Positions 25,045-34,050 of a stretch of DNA of 63,913 nt are shown piece by piece (within the stretch, counting starts at the first letter, position 1; the number at the start of each line of letters is the position of its first letter). This stretch comes from Bacilli bacterium. GTDB lineage: Bacteria; Bacillota_I; Bacilli_A; ML615J-28; CAG-698. The stretch lies in contig CAKJYW010000011.1 of assembly GCA_918272565.1 (NCBI GenBank), forward strand, positions 1 to 63,913, given 5' to 3'. The notes beneath the pieces are model-generated. The model was not told the DNA's origin. It did no database searches and saw nothing but the letters and a program-made list of their open reading frames with translations. Made by a program: the position numbers and the translations under genes.

Positions 25045-25053
25045 TGATATAAT
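25045..25053 (+). promoter_or_regulatory. Extended -10 element of the 80-aa gene
   Basis: TGA-TATAAT, 17 nt before the ATG at 25070; no clear -35. Confidence 0.5.
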
Positions 25054-25069
25054 AATACTGGTGATAAAA

Positions 25070-25312
25070 ATGTATAAAATTAACGATGTTTTAATATTAT
25101 TAAAAGAACATATCTTCTTTTCAAAAGAAAAAGCAAAAGATGAAGCCTGCTTTTATAAATTAGTTGGTGATAAAGTACATTGTTTTAATTCTCATTATTC
25201 TTTTTATTTATCAATTAATGAATTTAAAGAAAAATACAAAGACACTTTATTTTATCTATATGAAGAAGAGGACGAAGAACTAGAACCTAACAATAAATAT
25301 TATAGACAGTAA
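25070..25312 (+). CDS. Hypothetical small acidic protein
   Basis: 80 aa from the ATG at 25070; a longer upstream frame runs through the promoter region, so the shorter start is preferred (weak GGTGAT ribosome site). C-terminus is acidic (EEEDEELEPNN). No motif recognised. Single gene between the SDR gene and a convergent membrane protein gene, sharing a terminator with the latter. Confidence 0.6.
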   Translation: MYKINDVLILLKEHIFFSKEKAKDEACFYKLVGDKVHCFNSHYSFYLSINEFKEKYKDTLFYLYEEEDEELEPNNKYYRQ

Positions 25313-25314
25313 AA

Positions 25315-25340
25315 AAATCCAAAGGTTAACTTTGGATTTC
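25315..25340. terminator. Bidirectional terminator
   Basis: AAATCCAAAG (25315-25324) pairs with CTTTGGATTT (25330-25339), A-run on the left, TTTTT run on the right. Confidence 0.8.
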
Positions 25341-25862
25341 TTTTTCTTTATGTAACTTCTTTTCAAAAACTCTCTCTAAAATAGGGAATCCAACTTCTAA
25401 TATAAGCTCTATTCCTAAAATAATAATATGTGTATGTAAGTGCTCTACAGTCGGAGAAAAGATAAAAATAATAGAAATAGTTATAGCAAATAGTGATTCT
25501 AAAATATTAATTATTCCTAACACCTTAATTCTACATCTATGAAGCACTTCGCTAATTTCCCACTCTTCTCTTAGAATTGCCCATGTAGCCCAAATAATAC
25601 ATAATTGAACAAATTCTTCAGGAGAAGCTAAGAACACTAGAATAATAGCAAGAATAATAATCAAAAAATCATTAAGAAATTTTGAGAATTCTTTTTTTAT
25701 CTCATGACTACTAATCTTGTGAATTATATCAGTTAAACTATAAACAATCATAACTGAAGCAATTAAGTAATTAGCATAATCAATTAAGACGTTATTGAAT
25801 ATTAATATTAATATTCCAATAACAGTAAACAATATGGTTTTTATTAAATCAAATCTTTTCAT
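25326..25862 (-). CDS. HdeD/DUF308-like integral membrane protein
   Basis: 178 aa with about five hydrophobic helices (8-26, 30-46, 66-82, 84-98, 113-135, 140-160). The paired-helix pattern and charged loops (EIKKEFSKF) are like DUF308/HdeD proteins, whose molecular role is not settled. Basic tail (KKLHKEKEIQ). Stands directly before the kinase-hydrolase fusion in reverse order (28-nt gap), so may be its operon partner. Confidence 0.55.
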   Translation of the reverse strand: MKRFDLIKTILFTVIGILILIFNNVLIDYANYLIASVMIVYSLTDIIHKISSHEIKKEFSKFLNDFLIIILAIILVFLASPEEFVQLCIIWATWAILREEWEISEVLHRCRIKVLGIINILESLFAITISIIFIFSPTVEHLHTHIIILGIELILEVGFPILERVFEKKLHKEKEIQS

Positions 25863-25889
25863 ATATTTTCCTTGTAAAATATCTTTTCA

Positions 25890-27311
25890 TTATAATGTCT
25901 TAATTAAATTCTCTAACACTTTATCACATGAATGATTTCCAAGATTAGTTAAAACGATAAATTTCTTATTTTCTCTAGGCACAAAACCAATGATAGTATT
26001 AAATCCAATAGTTTCTCCACAGTGATAAATAATATCTAGGCCACGTCTAACAACATGTCTAATACCTAGTGCATATTCGCTAGATTCTCCACTAGGTAAG
26101 ATATTTGCTTCAAAGAATTCTTTATCAGTTTTATAAATCTTCTCTAAATATTCTAACCATTTAATTAAATCATTTACATTTGAATATATTCCACCATCAC
26201 CGATTGTGGCACTACACCAATATTGGTCTTTTAAAATAATCTTGCCATCTTTTTCGATATGACCATATGCTCTATTTTTAACAATAGTTTCTCCTTCGTA
26301 GTTAACTAAAGTATTTTCCATTCCTGCTTTTTTAAAGACATTATTAAGTAAATAATCACTTAACTTTATTCCACTTACCTTTTCAATTATTAAACCAAGT
26401 AAAACAAAAGCAGTATTACTATATTGATATTTAGTTCCTACTTCAAAATAAGTATGATCTTGCTTTTTAACAAACTCTAAAACATCCAAATCATGAATCT
26501 GTTCATCAGTATGTTCCATATCTTCATAATCAAGTAAACCAGAAGTATGATTTAACATATTTTTAATAGTTATATCTTTAGCATATTCCCCAACATAGAA
26601 GATATCGTTTAGCTTAGTATCGTATCTTAATGTACCGTTTTTTATCAATAAATAGATTCCATAGCCTATAAATTGCTTAGAAACGCTAGCAAGACGGAAG
26701 TTTGTATCAAAATCGATTTTTTCAGCTGAATTTTCGCCTCTAATGCCGTTTACGCCTGTAACTATACCTCTATCATCCCTGTAATAAAAAGCATATCCCT
26801 GGTCGCCTCTATCAACAACATTTTCTAGTAAAATCTCTTTCATTTCATTAAGTGGAGTTTGTTCTAACACATTAACCATTTTATATCCCTCATCTTCTTC
26901 TACAATCGTAATATTATCATAATAATGCTTCAAAACATCAAGTGGAAAATATCTATCGATACCTAAGCTGTTTCTTGCTTCTATTCTTTTATAACAAGCA
27001 TCATACGTAATAGGAAAATAATAAGCCACTAAATCATATGTGATATCATAAACACTTAATTGCTCTTTAATTTTAGCACGAACTACCTTTGTGGAATTAG
27101 TGGCATCTAAAATAACATCACGCCCTACTTTTATTTCTTCACTTACTTCTTTATATAATTCTTTAAAGACTTCAGATTGATTAAATTCAGGATGTAAATC
27201 TCTAATATTATCACTAGATATTATCTTATACCCTTTTTCTTTGCTTAAAGCATGAGCAAAAGTTGATTTACCACTTCCAGGTATACCAACCATAACATGA
27301 ATTGTAGCCAT
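25890..27311 (-). CDS. Fusion of P-loop kinase and beta-lactamase-fold serine hydrolase
   Basis: 473 aa. Residues 1-150 are an AAA_33/polynucleotide-kinase-like P-loop domain: GIPGSGKST (9-17), SSDNIR (33-38), DATN (69-72) and a lid Arg region (KRIEARNSLG). Residues about 165-473 are a class C beta-lactamase-like domain with SVSK (209-212), YSN (297-299) and HCGE (430-433). Both active sites look complete. No signal peptide, so cytoplasmic. The fusion is unusual; it may phosphorylate and hydrolyse the same small molecule or antibiotic-like compound, but the substrate is unknown. A separate gene-fusion error is unlikely as the linker has no frameshift. Confidence 0.8.
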   Translation of the reverse strand: MATIHVMVGIPGSGKSTFAHALSKEKGYKIISSDNIRDLHPEFNQSEVFKELYKEVSEEIKVGRDVILDATNSTKVVRAKIKEQLSVYDITYDLVAYYFPITYDACYKRIEARNSLGIDRYFPLDVLKHYYDNITIVEEDEGYKMVNVLEQTPLNEMKEILLENVVDRGDQGYAFYYRDDRGIVTGVNGIRGENSAEKIDFDTNFRLASVSKQFIGYGIYLLIKNGTLRYDTKLNDIFYVGEYAKDITIKNMLNHTSGLLDYEDMEHTDEQIHDLDVLEFVKKQDHTYFEVGTKYQYSNTAFVLLGLIIEKVSGIKLSDYLLNNVFKKAGMENTLVNYEGETIVKNRAYGHIEKDGKIILKDQYWCSATIGDGGIYSNVNDLIKWLEYLEKIYKTDKEFFEANILPSGESSEYALGIRHVVRRGLDIIYHCGETIGFNTIIGFVPRENKKFIVLTNLGNHSCDKVLENLIKTL

Positions 27312-27327
27312 ATAATTCTCCTAAAAA

Positions 27328-27353
27328 AATAAGCACCTAAAGTGGTGCTTATT
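27328..27353 (-). terminator. Terminator of the CBS-protein operon
   Basis: AATAAGCACC (27328-27337) pairs with GGTGCTTATT (27344-27353), then a 7-nt U-run on the minus strand. Confidence 0.9.
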
Positions 27354-28623
27354 CATCTTCTTCGCTATCAATGATATCAACTTTTACTTCTTCGACTCTA
27401 ACGCCGTCTACTTTTTGAATAGTAACTTTGATGTTTTTGTATTCGAAGGAGTCTCCTACTTCAGGGAACTTCTCTAGTACTTCGGTACACCATCCACCAA
27501 CAGTAACATATTCACTTTCAAAGTCTTTATCATCAATTTCTAATATATCTAAGAAGTCATAGATGTTTAAATCACCATCGAAGACATATTCATCTTCACT
27601 CTTCTTTGTATAATCTTCTTCAATAGTATCTGTCTCATCCCAAATATCCCCAACAAGTTCCTCTAAGATATCTTCTAAAGTAATTAATCCTAAAGTTCCT
27701 CCAAATTCATCCACAACAATCGCAATATGAGTGTGAGTCTTTTTAAACTCTTTTAAAATTGCACTTATCGCTTTAGTTTTATGAACATATGTTGGTGGCG
27801 TAATCATCTCACTAAACACTTTAGAATTGATTGGGTCTCCATTAAGGAGTTTCTTAATCAAGTCTTTAGTGTTAATTATACCAATAATATTATCAATCGT
27901 ATCACGATAAACTGGAATTCTTGAATATGTGAAGATATTTACATCATTAATTAATGTGTCAATATCATCTTCAATATCAAATGCGAAGATATCTACACGT
28001 GGCTTCATTATCTCATGAGCAGTAACATCGGTAAATTCAATCGCATTACGAACTAAATCTCCCGTTTCCTCATCAATAAAACCATCTTCTTCAATCTCAT
28101 CAACCATTGTTATTAACTCTTCATCGGTAACAACTTCTTTTTCTTTTGGTGTCCAAATAGGACTTAAGAGGTTTGTAAATTTTGTTGAAACGAAAACGAT
28201 AGGTTTTAAGATTACTGTGAGAATTGTTAATGGCGTAGCATAGAATAAACATAGTTTATATGAAAAACGCGTACTAATAGTCTTTGGAATAATCTCTCCT
28301 AAAGTTAAAACAAGTAGAGTTGCAAAAATTGTAGCTATAACAGTTGCACTATCAGCTCCAAAAATCTCAGTTGCAAGTACTGCAGAGATTGAAGATATCG
28401 CCACATTAACTAAAATGTTTGTTGTGAGGATTGTAGCAAGTAAGCCCGGATAATTATCGATTAGCTTCATTGCACGAATCGCTTTTTTATTATTATTATC
28501 CGCTGCTTTTTCTACTTTTACCTTATTAACAGTTGCATATACTATTTCACTACTAGATGCAAAAGCCGAAATGATAACCAAAATCGCAATAACGACGATT
28601 AAAATATAACCATAATTAGGCAT
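27349..28623 (-). CDS. Hemolysin/CNNM-type transporter-like protein (DUF21-CBS-CorC)
   Basis: 424 aa from ATG at 28623, supported by GGAGGTG 6 nt upstream. N-terminal DUF21 membrane domain with about four helices (1-180), two CBS domains (about 195-320: PRVDIFAFD, YSRIPVY...IIGIINTKD, THIAIVVDEFGGTLGLITLEDILEELVGDI) and a C-terminal CorC_HlyC domain. Family members are linked to magnesium and other cation efflux; haemolysin is a historic name. Its start overlaps the end of a shorter paralogue by 8 nt, suggesting a heteromer. Confidence 0.85.
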   Translation of the reverse strand: MPNYGYILIVVIAILVIISAFASSSEIVYATVNKVKVEKAADNNNKKAIRAMKLIDNYPGLLATILTTNILVNVAISSISAVLATEIFGADSATVIATIFATLLVLTLGEIIPKTISTRFSYKLCLFYATPLTILTVILKPIVFVSTKFTNLLSPIWTPKEKEVVTDEELITMVDEIEEDGFIDEETGDLVRNAIEFTDVTAHEIMKPRVDIFAFDIEDDIDTLINDVNIFTYSRIPVYRDTIDNIIGIINTKDLIKKLLNGDPINSKVFSEMITPPTYVHKTKAISAILKEFKKTHTHIAIVVDEFGGTLGLITLEDILEELVGDIWDETDTIEEDYTKKSEDEYVFDGDLNIYDFLDILEIDDKDFESEYVTVGGWCTEVLEKFPEVGDSFEYKNIKVTIQKVDGVRVEEVKVDIIDSEEDE

Positions 28624-29641
28624 CTTCTTCACCTCCATCAGCTGGAGTATCAGATTCATCCATATCTTCAACTAACTCTTCTAACACATCTTTCATTGTT
28701 ACCATTCCGATTGTTCTACCTTTTTTGTTCTTAACAATCGCAATGTGAGTCTTATGTTCTTTGTAACCCTCAAAAATCTCATCTAAAGTAATCCTTGGGC
28801 TAACAATATATGGTTCAGTTAATACATCTATTGCTTTCGTGTTCTTATCATAGAATAACTGTTTCAAAAATGTTCTAACATGTAAGATACCAATGATATT
28901 GTCGATATCTCCATCATAAACAGGAATTCTTGAATAATCGTGAATAACTAAGAATTCTCTTAAAGATCTCGTGTCGCAATCTTTAATATCAATTGCCACA
29001 ATATCTTCTCTCTTTGTTAAAACATCTTTAACTAGAATATCACCAAAATCAACAGCATTTTGAATGATATCACTTTCTTCTTCGTCAATTACTCCTTCTT
29101 CCTCAATCTTTTCAATTACATCTTGGAAGTCGTCTTCAGTAAAAGTTTCTTCTTCTTGACCGCTTTTTTTAAATATTAATCTAATTAACCAGATTATAAA
29201 ATCAAATATTTTTTCTAAAGGCCAGAACAAATACATTAATAATGTGATTGGCCAAATGACAAATAGTGACCAGCTTTCAGCATTTTCCTTAGCGATATTT
29301 TTAGGAATCATCTCACAGAATATAACTACTACTAGAGTTGTGGCAATTGTTGCTACAAGTGATCCACTAGCACCAAGCAAACTAACAAGTAGAATTGTTG
29401 TAATAACTGAAAGTAAACTATCAACTATATTTGTACCAATTAATATAGTGATAACTGCATCATCAAATTTATCAAATAATTTAGTAAGTAATTTAGCAGA
29501 TGTCTTTCCTTCATCAGCTTTTACTTTAATCTTGTGTCTATTGCAATATGATAGAGCGGCTTCACTAGATGTGAAGAAACTACAAAGTATCAAAAGTATT
29601 GCAATCAAAATATACGACAGAGGACCCGCGGGGTCTATCAT
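28616..29641 (-). CDS. DUF21-CBS domain protein (hemolysin-family paralogue, short form)
   Basis: 341 aa. DUF21 membrane domain (1-160; three to four helices) and two CBS domains (TKREDIVAIDIKD, YSRIPVYDGDIDNIIGILH, THIAIVKNKKGRTIGMVTMKDVLEELVEDM), ending in an acidic tail. The CorC_HlyC domain present in the downstream paralogue is missing. Probably part of a two-subunit cation transporter; transport itself is inferred from the family. Driven by a consensus promoter directly upstream. Confidence 0.85.
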   Translation of the reverse strand: MIDPAGPLSYILIAILLILCSFFTSSEAALSYCNRHKIKVKADEGKTSAKLLTKLFDKFDDAVITILIGTNIVDSLLSVITTILLVSLLGASGSLVATIATTLVVVIFCEMIPKNIAKENAESWSLFVIWPITLLMYLFWPLEKIFDFIIWLIRLIFKKSGQEEETFTEDDFQDVIEKIEEEGVIDEEESDIIQNAVDFGDILVKDVLTKREDIVAIDIKDCDTRSLREFLVIHDYSRIPVYDGDIDNIIGILHVRTFLKQLFYDKNTKAIDVLTEPYIVSPRITLDEIFEGYKEHKTHIAIVKNKKGRTIGMVTMKDVLEELVEDMDESDTPADGGEEDA

Positions 29642-29668
29642 TTTATATTCACTTCCTTTAATATTAGT

Positions 29669-29697
29669 ATTGTATCAATTCAACAAATCTTTGTCAA
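29669..29697 (-). promoter_or_regulatory. Consensus promoter of the CBS-protein operon
   Basis: TTGACA (29692-29697), 17-nt spacer, TACAAT (29669-29674) on the minus strand, followed by AAGGAAGTG before the ATG. Confidence 0.85.
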
Positions 29698-29707
29698 ATC
29701 TAGATAA

Positions 29708-30877
29708 TTATTCTTTCTTTTTACCTAATTTATCTTCTAAAGAAGAAGATTTCTTAGGAGTTAATGTTTCCTCATCTCTTAGCTTCTTTTGAGCAAGTAG
29801 TTGACGACGCATTCTTTCACGATATTTATCATCTTCACTTAACTTTTCTTCTTCTTTCTTTTTAGGTTCTTCTACTTGTACTTCTTCTACAGGTTGTGGC
29901 TCTTCAACTTCGTCAAGTGCTTCAAGCTCTTCGATATCTTCATTTGTGATATCATCGATTTCTTTATCAATATCACTTTCATCTAGAGTTGGTTCGGCTG
30001 GCTCTTCAACTTCTTGAACTTCCTCTACTGGTTGCGCCTCCTCTACCTCTTGTGGCTCTTCAACTTTTGGTTCTTTTACTTCTTCTTTAACTAATTCATT
30101 CTTTTTGTCATCTTTAAATAATACGAATTTAGTTACGAATATTAAAGCAACTCCACCTAGAGTCATTAGAATTGACCAAAATTGTGATGGTGTAACAAAT
30201 CCAACTAATTCACCACGATAGTCACCACGAATAAATTCAATTAAGAAACGCCAAATTCCATAAGCAATTAGATATATACCAAAGTTTTGACGTCCTTTTT
30301 TCTTTAAGCATAAATAACTTAAAATTCCAAATAGGATAAATAAGAATGCTGCTTCAAATAATTGTGTTGGGAGTACTTTTCCATATATATCAGGGAACTC
30401 AACTCCTAAGAATGAGTACCATACTCCATCAGGAACTTGTTTACCATAACAACAGCCAGCACAGAAGCATCCAATTCGACCAAATCCATGCGCAACAAGA
30501 ATTGAACAAGGAACAATTGGCATTATATCTTTAAATCTTAATGTATATTTCTTTATAAATAGAAAATAGATTATAAAGAAAACTAGAGCTCCACCAATTA
30601 GACCACCTAAAAATGTCATTCCACCTTTTAGGCTAAAGCCACCACTTGGATCATCGATGTAGTTATAGACTGCTTGAAATAGTGTCGCAAAGAAAAAGCC
30701 TAGAGCTATTGCTGCATAGCCATCCATTTCAATAAAATCTAAGAACTTCTTATCAAGTCCTAACTTCTTTCCATATAATCTAAGAACAAGTATTGCACAT
30801 ACAATTCCAATTGCAATACATACTCCATATAAATAAATCTCTAAAGATCCTATTTTAATAATCGGATTTGGGAACAT
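29708..30877 (-). CDS. lgt: Prolipoprotein diacylglyceryl transferase with acidic C-terminal extension
   Basis: 389 aa from ATG at 30877 (AGGTGAT upstream); a GTG three codons earlier is less likely. The first about 265 residues are a full multi-pass Lgt, with the signature GFGRIGCFCAGCCYG and IEFIRGDYRGE; it transfers diacylglycerol to the lipobox Cys of prolipoproteins at the membrane, here serving the lipoproteins seen in this window. The last about 120 residues are a Glu/Pro/Val-rich disordered tail (VEEVQEVEEPAEP) ending in a basic stretch, absent from typical Lgt. The same type of tail occurs in the SDR protein and RpsB. Confidence 0.9.
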   Translation of the reverse strand: MFPNPIIKIGSLEIYLYGVCIAIGIVCAILVLRLYGKKLGLDKKFLDFIEMDGYAAIALGFFFATLFQAVYNYIDDPSGGFSLKGGMTFLGGLIGGALVFFIIYFLFIKKYTLRFKDIMPIVPCSILVAHGFGRIGCFCAGCCYGKQVPDGVWYSFLGVEFPDIYGKVLPTQLFEAAFLFILFGILSYLCLKKKGRQNFGIYLIAYGIWRFLIEFIRGDYRGELVGFVTPSQFWSILMTLGGVALIFVTKFVLFKDDKKNELVKEEVKEPKVEEPQEVEEAQPVEEVQEVEEPAEPTLDESDIDKEIDDITNEDIEELEALDEVEEPQPVEEVQVEEPKKKEEEKLSEDDKYRERMRRQLLAQKKLRDEETLTPKKSSSLEDKLGKKKE

Positions 30878-30878
30878 A

Positions 30879-31565
30879 TCAATCACCTATATCTTTCTTA
30901 TCTATTTTTATAACAAATTCTTCTTCAAGTAAAGTTCTAAATATAATCTGCTTATCTAAATATTTAAAATCATAACTTGTTAATGCTCTTTTATCTATTT
31001 TTTCTAACTTACTATCTACTTCATCAAATACTTTAACTAAATAACAATAATATATCGTATTTATTTTATCACTAATAGTTACTTCACCTATTCTTTTAGT
31101 GTAATCACTACTAGTAACAATGCCATATTCTTTGTTTACTTCATTAATTAACTCATCATATAAATCATTCTTACCTATTTTTTTGATTATTCCTCTACCA
31201 TTTAATAGGTAAACATCTAAGCCTTTTGTATAAACGATGTATAGATATTTGTTTAATTTTTCTTCTTTTATTATTTTACCTCTAACAAAAGTCTTATTAG
31301 TTAATGCTTTAATGATTAAGAACACAAAGAATGCTAGTCCCACTCCAACAACACTAAAGAACATTGTTAGGTAGTACACAGGAGCTAAATACATATTGTT
31401 CTTTAAATCAAAATAATAAGCTAGATATATCACTCCACCCAAGACAACTGTTAATCCTAAGTTAATAACACTTCTATTAAAGTATTTTAAGTTTCTAAAT
31501 GCTCTATTTATAATTAAAAAAAGTAAAGCGATAGTTAGAATAGCCGCAAGTATTTTAATAAGCAT
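30879..31565 (-). CDS. Membrane protein of unknown function upstream of lgt
   Basis: 228 aa. Four hydrophobic helices in the first 95 residues (4-20, 32-50, 60-75, 78-95), then a cytoplasmic domain of about 130 residues (Lys/Asp-rich, with YIVYTKGLDVYLLNGRGI). No family recognised. It ends 1 nt before the Lgt start, so it is co-transcribed and probably coupled. Confidence 0.6.
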   Translation of the reverse strand: MLIKILAAILTIALLFLIINRAFRNLKYFNRSVINLGLTVVLGGVIYLAYYFDLKNNMYLAPVYYLTMFFSVVGVGLAFFVFLIIKALTNKTFVRGKIIKEEKLNKYLYIVYTKGLDVYLLNGRGIIKKIGKNDLYDELINEVNKEYGIVTSSDYTKRIGEVTISDKINTIYYCYLVKVFDEVDSKLEKIDKRALTSYDFKYLDKQIIFRTLLEEEFVIKIDKKDIGD

Positions 31566-31634
31566 GAAATACCCCTACTTTCAATATGTTATATTGTACC
31601 ACATTTTGTATTTTTTTAATAGTGGCATTAAAAA

Positions 31635-31657
31635 GGCAAATCGAAAAACGATTTACC
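31635..31657 (-). terminator. Terminator of the rseP-proS-nagA run
   Basis: GGCAAATCG (31635-31643) pairs with CGATTTACC (31649-31657, one wobble); minus strand continues TTTTT. Confidence 0.85.
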
Positions 31658-31664
31658 TAATATT

Positions 31665-32804
31665 TTATTTCTTATAAATAACATTACCATTACTTACAGT
31701 CATATAAACATTTAAGTCTTTGTCAATAACTGCGAAGTCGGCATCTTTTCCTAGGGCAATAGAACCCTTCTTATCAAAGATTCCTAAATTTAGAGCAGGA
31801 TTTCTTGTAGCTAAGTCGATTGCTTTTTCTAAAGAAATGCCTAAAACTTTCTTAGCGTTATTAATAGCATCATTCATCTTTAGAGTAGAACCAGCTAATG
31901 TACCATCTTCTAGTCTTGCTTCTTTGCCTTTAACGATTACTTTTTGTCCACCTAAAGCATATACTCCATCAGGTAAATGCTTAGACTCGATACCATCAGT
32001 GATTAAACAAATCTTATCTTGTCCTTTTACTTTATATAAAACTCTAATAGCATCAGGACAAACATGAACTAAATCACAGATAAGTTCTGAATAAATACTA
32101 TCGCATAGCATTACGCCACCAACTGTACCAGCACCTCTATGATGCAAGCCTTTCATAGCATTATATGTATGTGTTGCACTTGTGACACCATTCATACTTG
32201 CTTCAATTACCTCTTCGCTAGTAGCATTAGTGTGACCAATTGAAGCCACAATCTTATTTTGGTATAAGTAATTAGCTAATTCTTTACCGTTTTCTTCATA
32301 AGCCATAGTAACTTCTTTAATGTTATTTCCACTTACTTCTTGGTAGTGTTTAAACTGTTTAACGCTACAAGGAACGATACAACTTTCAACTTGTGCTCCT
32401 TTATATAATTTAGAGATAAATGGACCCTCTAAATGAATTCCTAATGGATAAGCACCAGTTGTAGGTTTACTTTCGATATATTCACGAATGTTCTTTAAAG
32501 CTTTATCGATGTTTTCTTCAGTTTGAGTCATTGTTGTTGGAAGGAATGTGGCAACACCTTCACTAGCAATAGTACATGCTACATTACTAATATCTTTTCT
32601 TGTTGGATACATACAATCAGAGTGATTAGCACCATGAATGTGTTTATCAATAAAACCAGGAACAACGATTAAATCATCACTTAATGTTAAACCATCTTTA
32701 TTGCTAAAAGAAGCGATCTTTCCGTCTTTAACTAAAATATCAGATTTAACTATTCCTTTTCCTTCTACATAGACATTTACATTTTTAAATCCATTAAATT
32801 CCAT
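31665..32804 (-). CDS. nagA: N-acetylglucosamine-6-phosphate deacetylase
   Basis: 379 aa, normal length for this amidohydrolase. Metal and substrate residues are in place: HIHG (binuclear-site His pair), HLEGPF (Glu), GHTNAT (His), ATHTYNAM (His) and ITDGI (catalytic Asp). It removes acetate from GlcNAc-6-P in amino-sugar use and cell-wall recycling. Unusually it is at the end of the lipid/isoprenoid operon, 1 nt after proS, rather than beside nagB. Confidence 0.92.
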   Translation of the reverse strand: MEFNGFKNVNVYVEGKGIVKSDILVKDGKIASFSNKDGLTLSDDLIVVPGFIDKHIHGANHSDCMYPTRKDISNVACTIASEGVATFLPTTMTQTEENIDKALKNIREYIESKPTTGAYPLGIHLEGPFISKLYKGAQVESCIVPCSVKQFKHYQEVSGNNIKEVTMAYEENGKELANYLYQNKIVASIGHTNATSEEVIEASMNGVTSATHTYNAMKGLHHRGAGTVGGVMLCDSIYSELICDLVHVCPDAIRVLYKVKGQDKICLITDGIESKHLPDGVYALGGQKVIVKGKEARLEDGTLAGSTLKMNDAINNAKKVLGISLEKAIDLATRNPALNLGIFDKKGSIALGKDADFAVIDKDLNVYMTVSNGNVIYKK

Positions 32805-32805
32805 A

Positions 32806-34047
32806 TTAAAACTCCATTTTCATTAAATCTTCTAATGTTACTTCATTAACTTCATCATTTGCTAAATTCTTATATTCAAATAATCCTTCAGCTGCACGTC
32901 TACCAACAACGATTCTATTTCTAATTCCGATTAAATCGGCATCTTTGAACTTAGATCCAGGGCTTTCTGCTCTATCATCGAATAGAACTTCATAGCCTTT
33001 AGCTTCTAGCTTATCCTTAATTTCAAGGGCTTTTGTAAATCCCTCTGTTCCTTCTTTATCAAGAGGAATAACATGAACATCAAAAGGACTAACTTCCTTA
33101 GGCCAAACCGCTTTATCATCATGATAATGTTGTTCTAAAATAGCCATAAGTAATCTACTAACACCGATTCCATAACAACCCATAATAATAGGTTTGTTCT
33201 TTCCATCTTTATCAACAAACATACACTTCATTGGTTCAGAGTACTTTGTTCCTAGTTTAAAGATGTGACCAGCTTCAATTCCTTTAGCAAGTTTAATAGT
33301 ACCAATTCCATCAGGTGATGCGTCTCCTTCTTTTAGATCCATTAGTTCAACATTACAAGCAAAGTCACTTGAATCGCTATAAGCGATTGTATCTTCACCG
33401 ATGTCACATAAAACCATGAATTCTTCACTGTTCTTACCACCGATATTTCCACTATCAGCTCTAACAACCCTATACTTTAATTCTAATCTATCTAAGATAT
33501 TACAATAAGCTTTTCTTACCTTTAAGTACCACTCGTCTAAATCTTCTTGTGTTGCGCTAAATGTGTATAAGTCTTTCATAATGAACTCTCTACCACGCAT
33601 TAGACCAAATCTAGGACGAAATTCATCTCTAAACTTAGTTTGAATTTGATACAAAGCAAGTGGTAAGTTCTTATAACTTTTTACATGATCACGAACAATT
33701 GAAGTGATTACTTCTTCGTGAGTTGGTCCTAAGCAAAATTCTCTATCGTGTCTATCTGTTAGACGCATTAATTCACGTCCGTATGCGTCCCACCTACCAC
33801 TTTCAACCCACAAATCTTTTGATTGCAAGCTTGGCATAAGTAGTTCGCTACATCCGATATTATCTAACTCTTCACGAATGATCTTTTCTACTTTCTTAAT
33901 TACACGGTAACCTAGAGGAAGATATGTATAAACACCACTAGCCCCCATCTTAATATATCCACCACGAAGTAAAATCTTATGGCTTATTACTTCTGCCTCT
34001 TTAGGCATATCTCTTAATGTTGGTGCAAATAATAATGATTGTTTCAT
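32806..34047 (-). CDS. proS: Prolyl-tRNA synthetase, short form without editing domain
   Basis: 413 aa. Class II motifs 1-3 are visible: motif 2 region KFRDEFRPRFGLMRGREFIMKD, and motif 3 GIGVSRLLMAILEQ; anticodon-binding domain at about 310-413 (VIPLDKE...VGRRAAE). Typical bacterial ProS is about 565 aa with an INS (YbaK-like) editing domain between motifs 2 and 3; here SDSSDFACNVELMD is followed within about 30 residues by GIEAGHIFKLGTKYS, so INS is absent. Ala-tRNAPro clearing would need a separate protein. Follows rseP by 3 nt. Confidence 0.92.
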   Translation of the reverse strand: MKQSLLFAPTLRDMPKEAEVISHKILLRGGYIKMGASGVYTYLPLGYRVIKKVEKIIREELDNIGCSELLMPSLQSKDLWVESGRWDAYGRELMRLTDRHDREFCLGPTHEEVITSIVRDHVKSYKNLPLALYQIQTKFRDEFRPRFGLMRGREFIMKDLYTFSATQEDLDEWYLKVRKAYCNILDRLELKYRVVRADSGNIGGKNSEEFMVLCDIGEDTIAYSDSSDFACNVELMDLKEGDASPDGIGTIKLAKGIEAGHIFKLGTKYSEPMKCMFVDKDGKNKPIIMGCYGIGVSRLLMAILEQHYHDDKAVWPKEVSPFDVHVIPLDKEGTEGFTKALEIKDKLEAKGYEVLFDDRAESPGSKFKDADLIGIRNRIVVGRRAAEGLFEYKNLANDEVNEVTLEDLMKMEF

Positions 34048-34050
34048 CTT

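Noticed and set aside
29622-29636. GC-rich near-palindrome GGACCCGCGGGGTC
   Set aside because: It is the coding sequence of the first codons (Asp-Pro-Ala-Gly-Pro) of the DUF21-CBS protein; imperfect and isolated.
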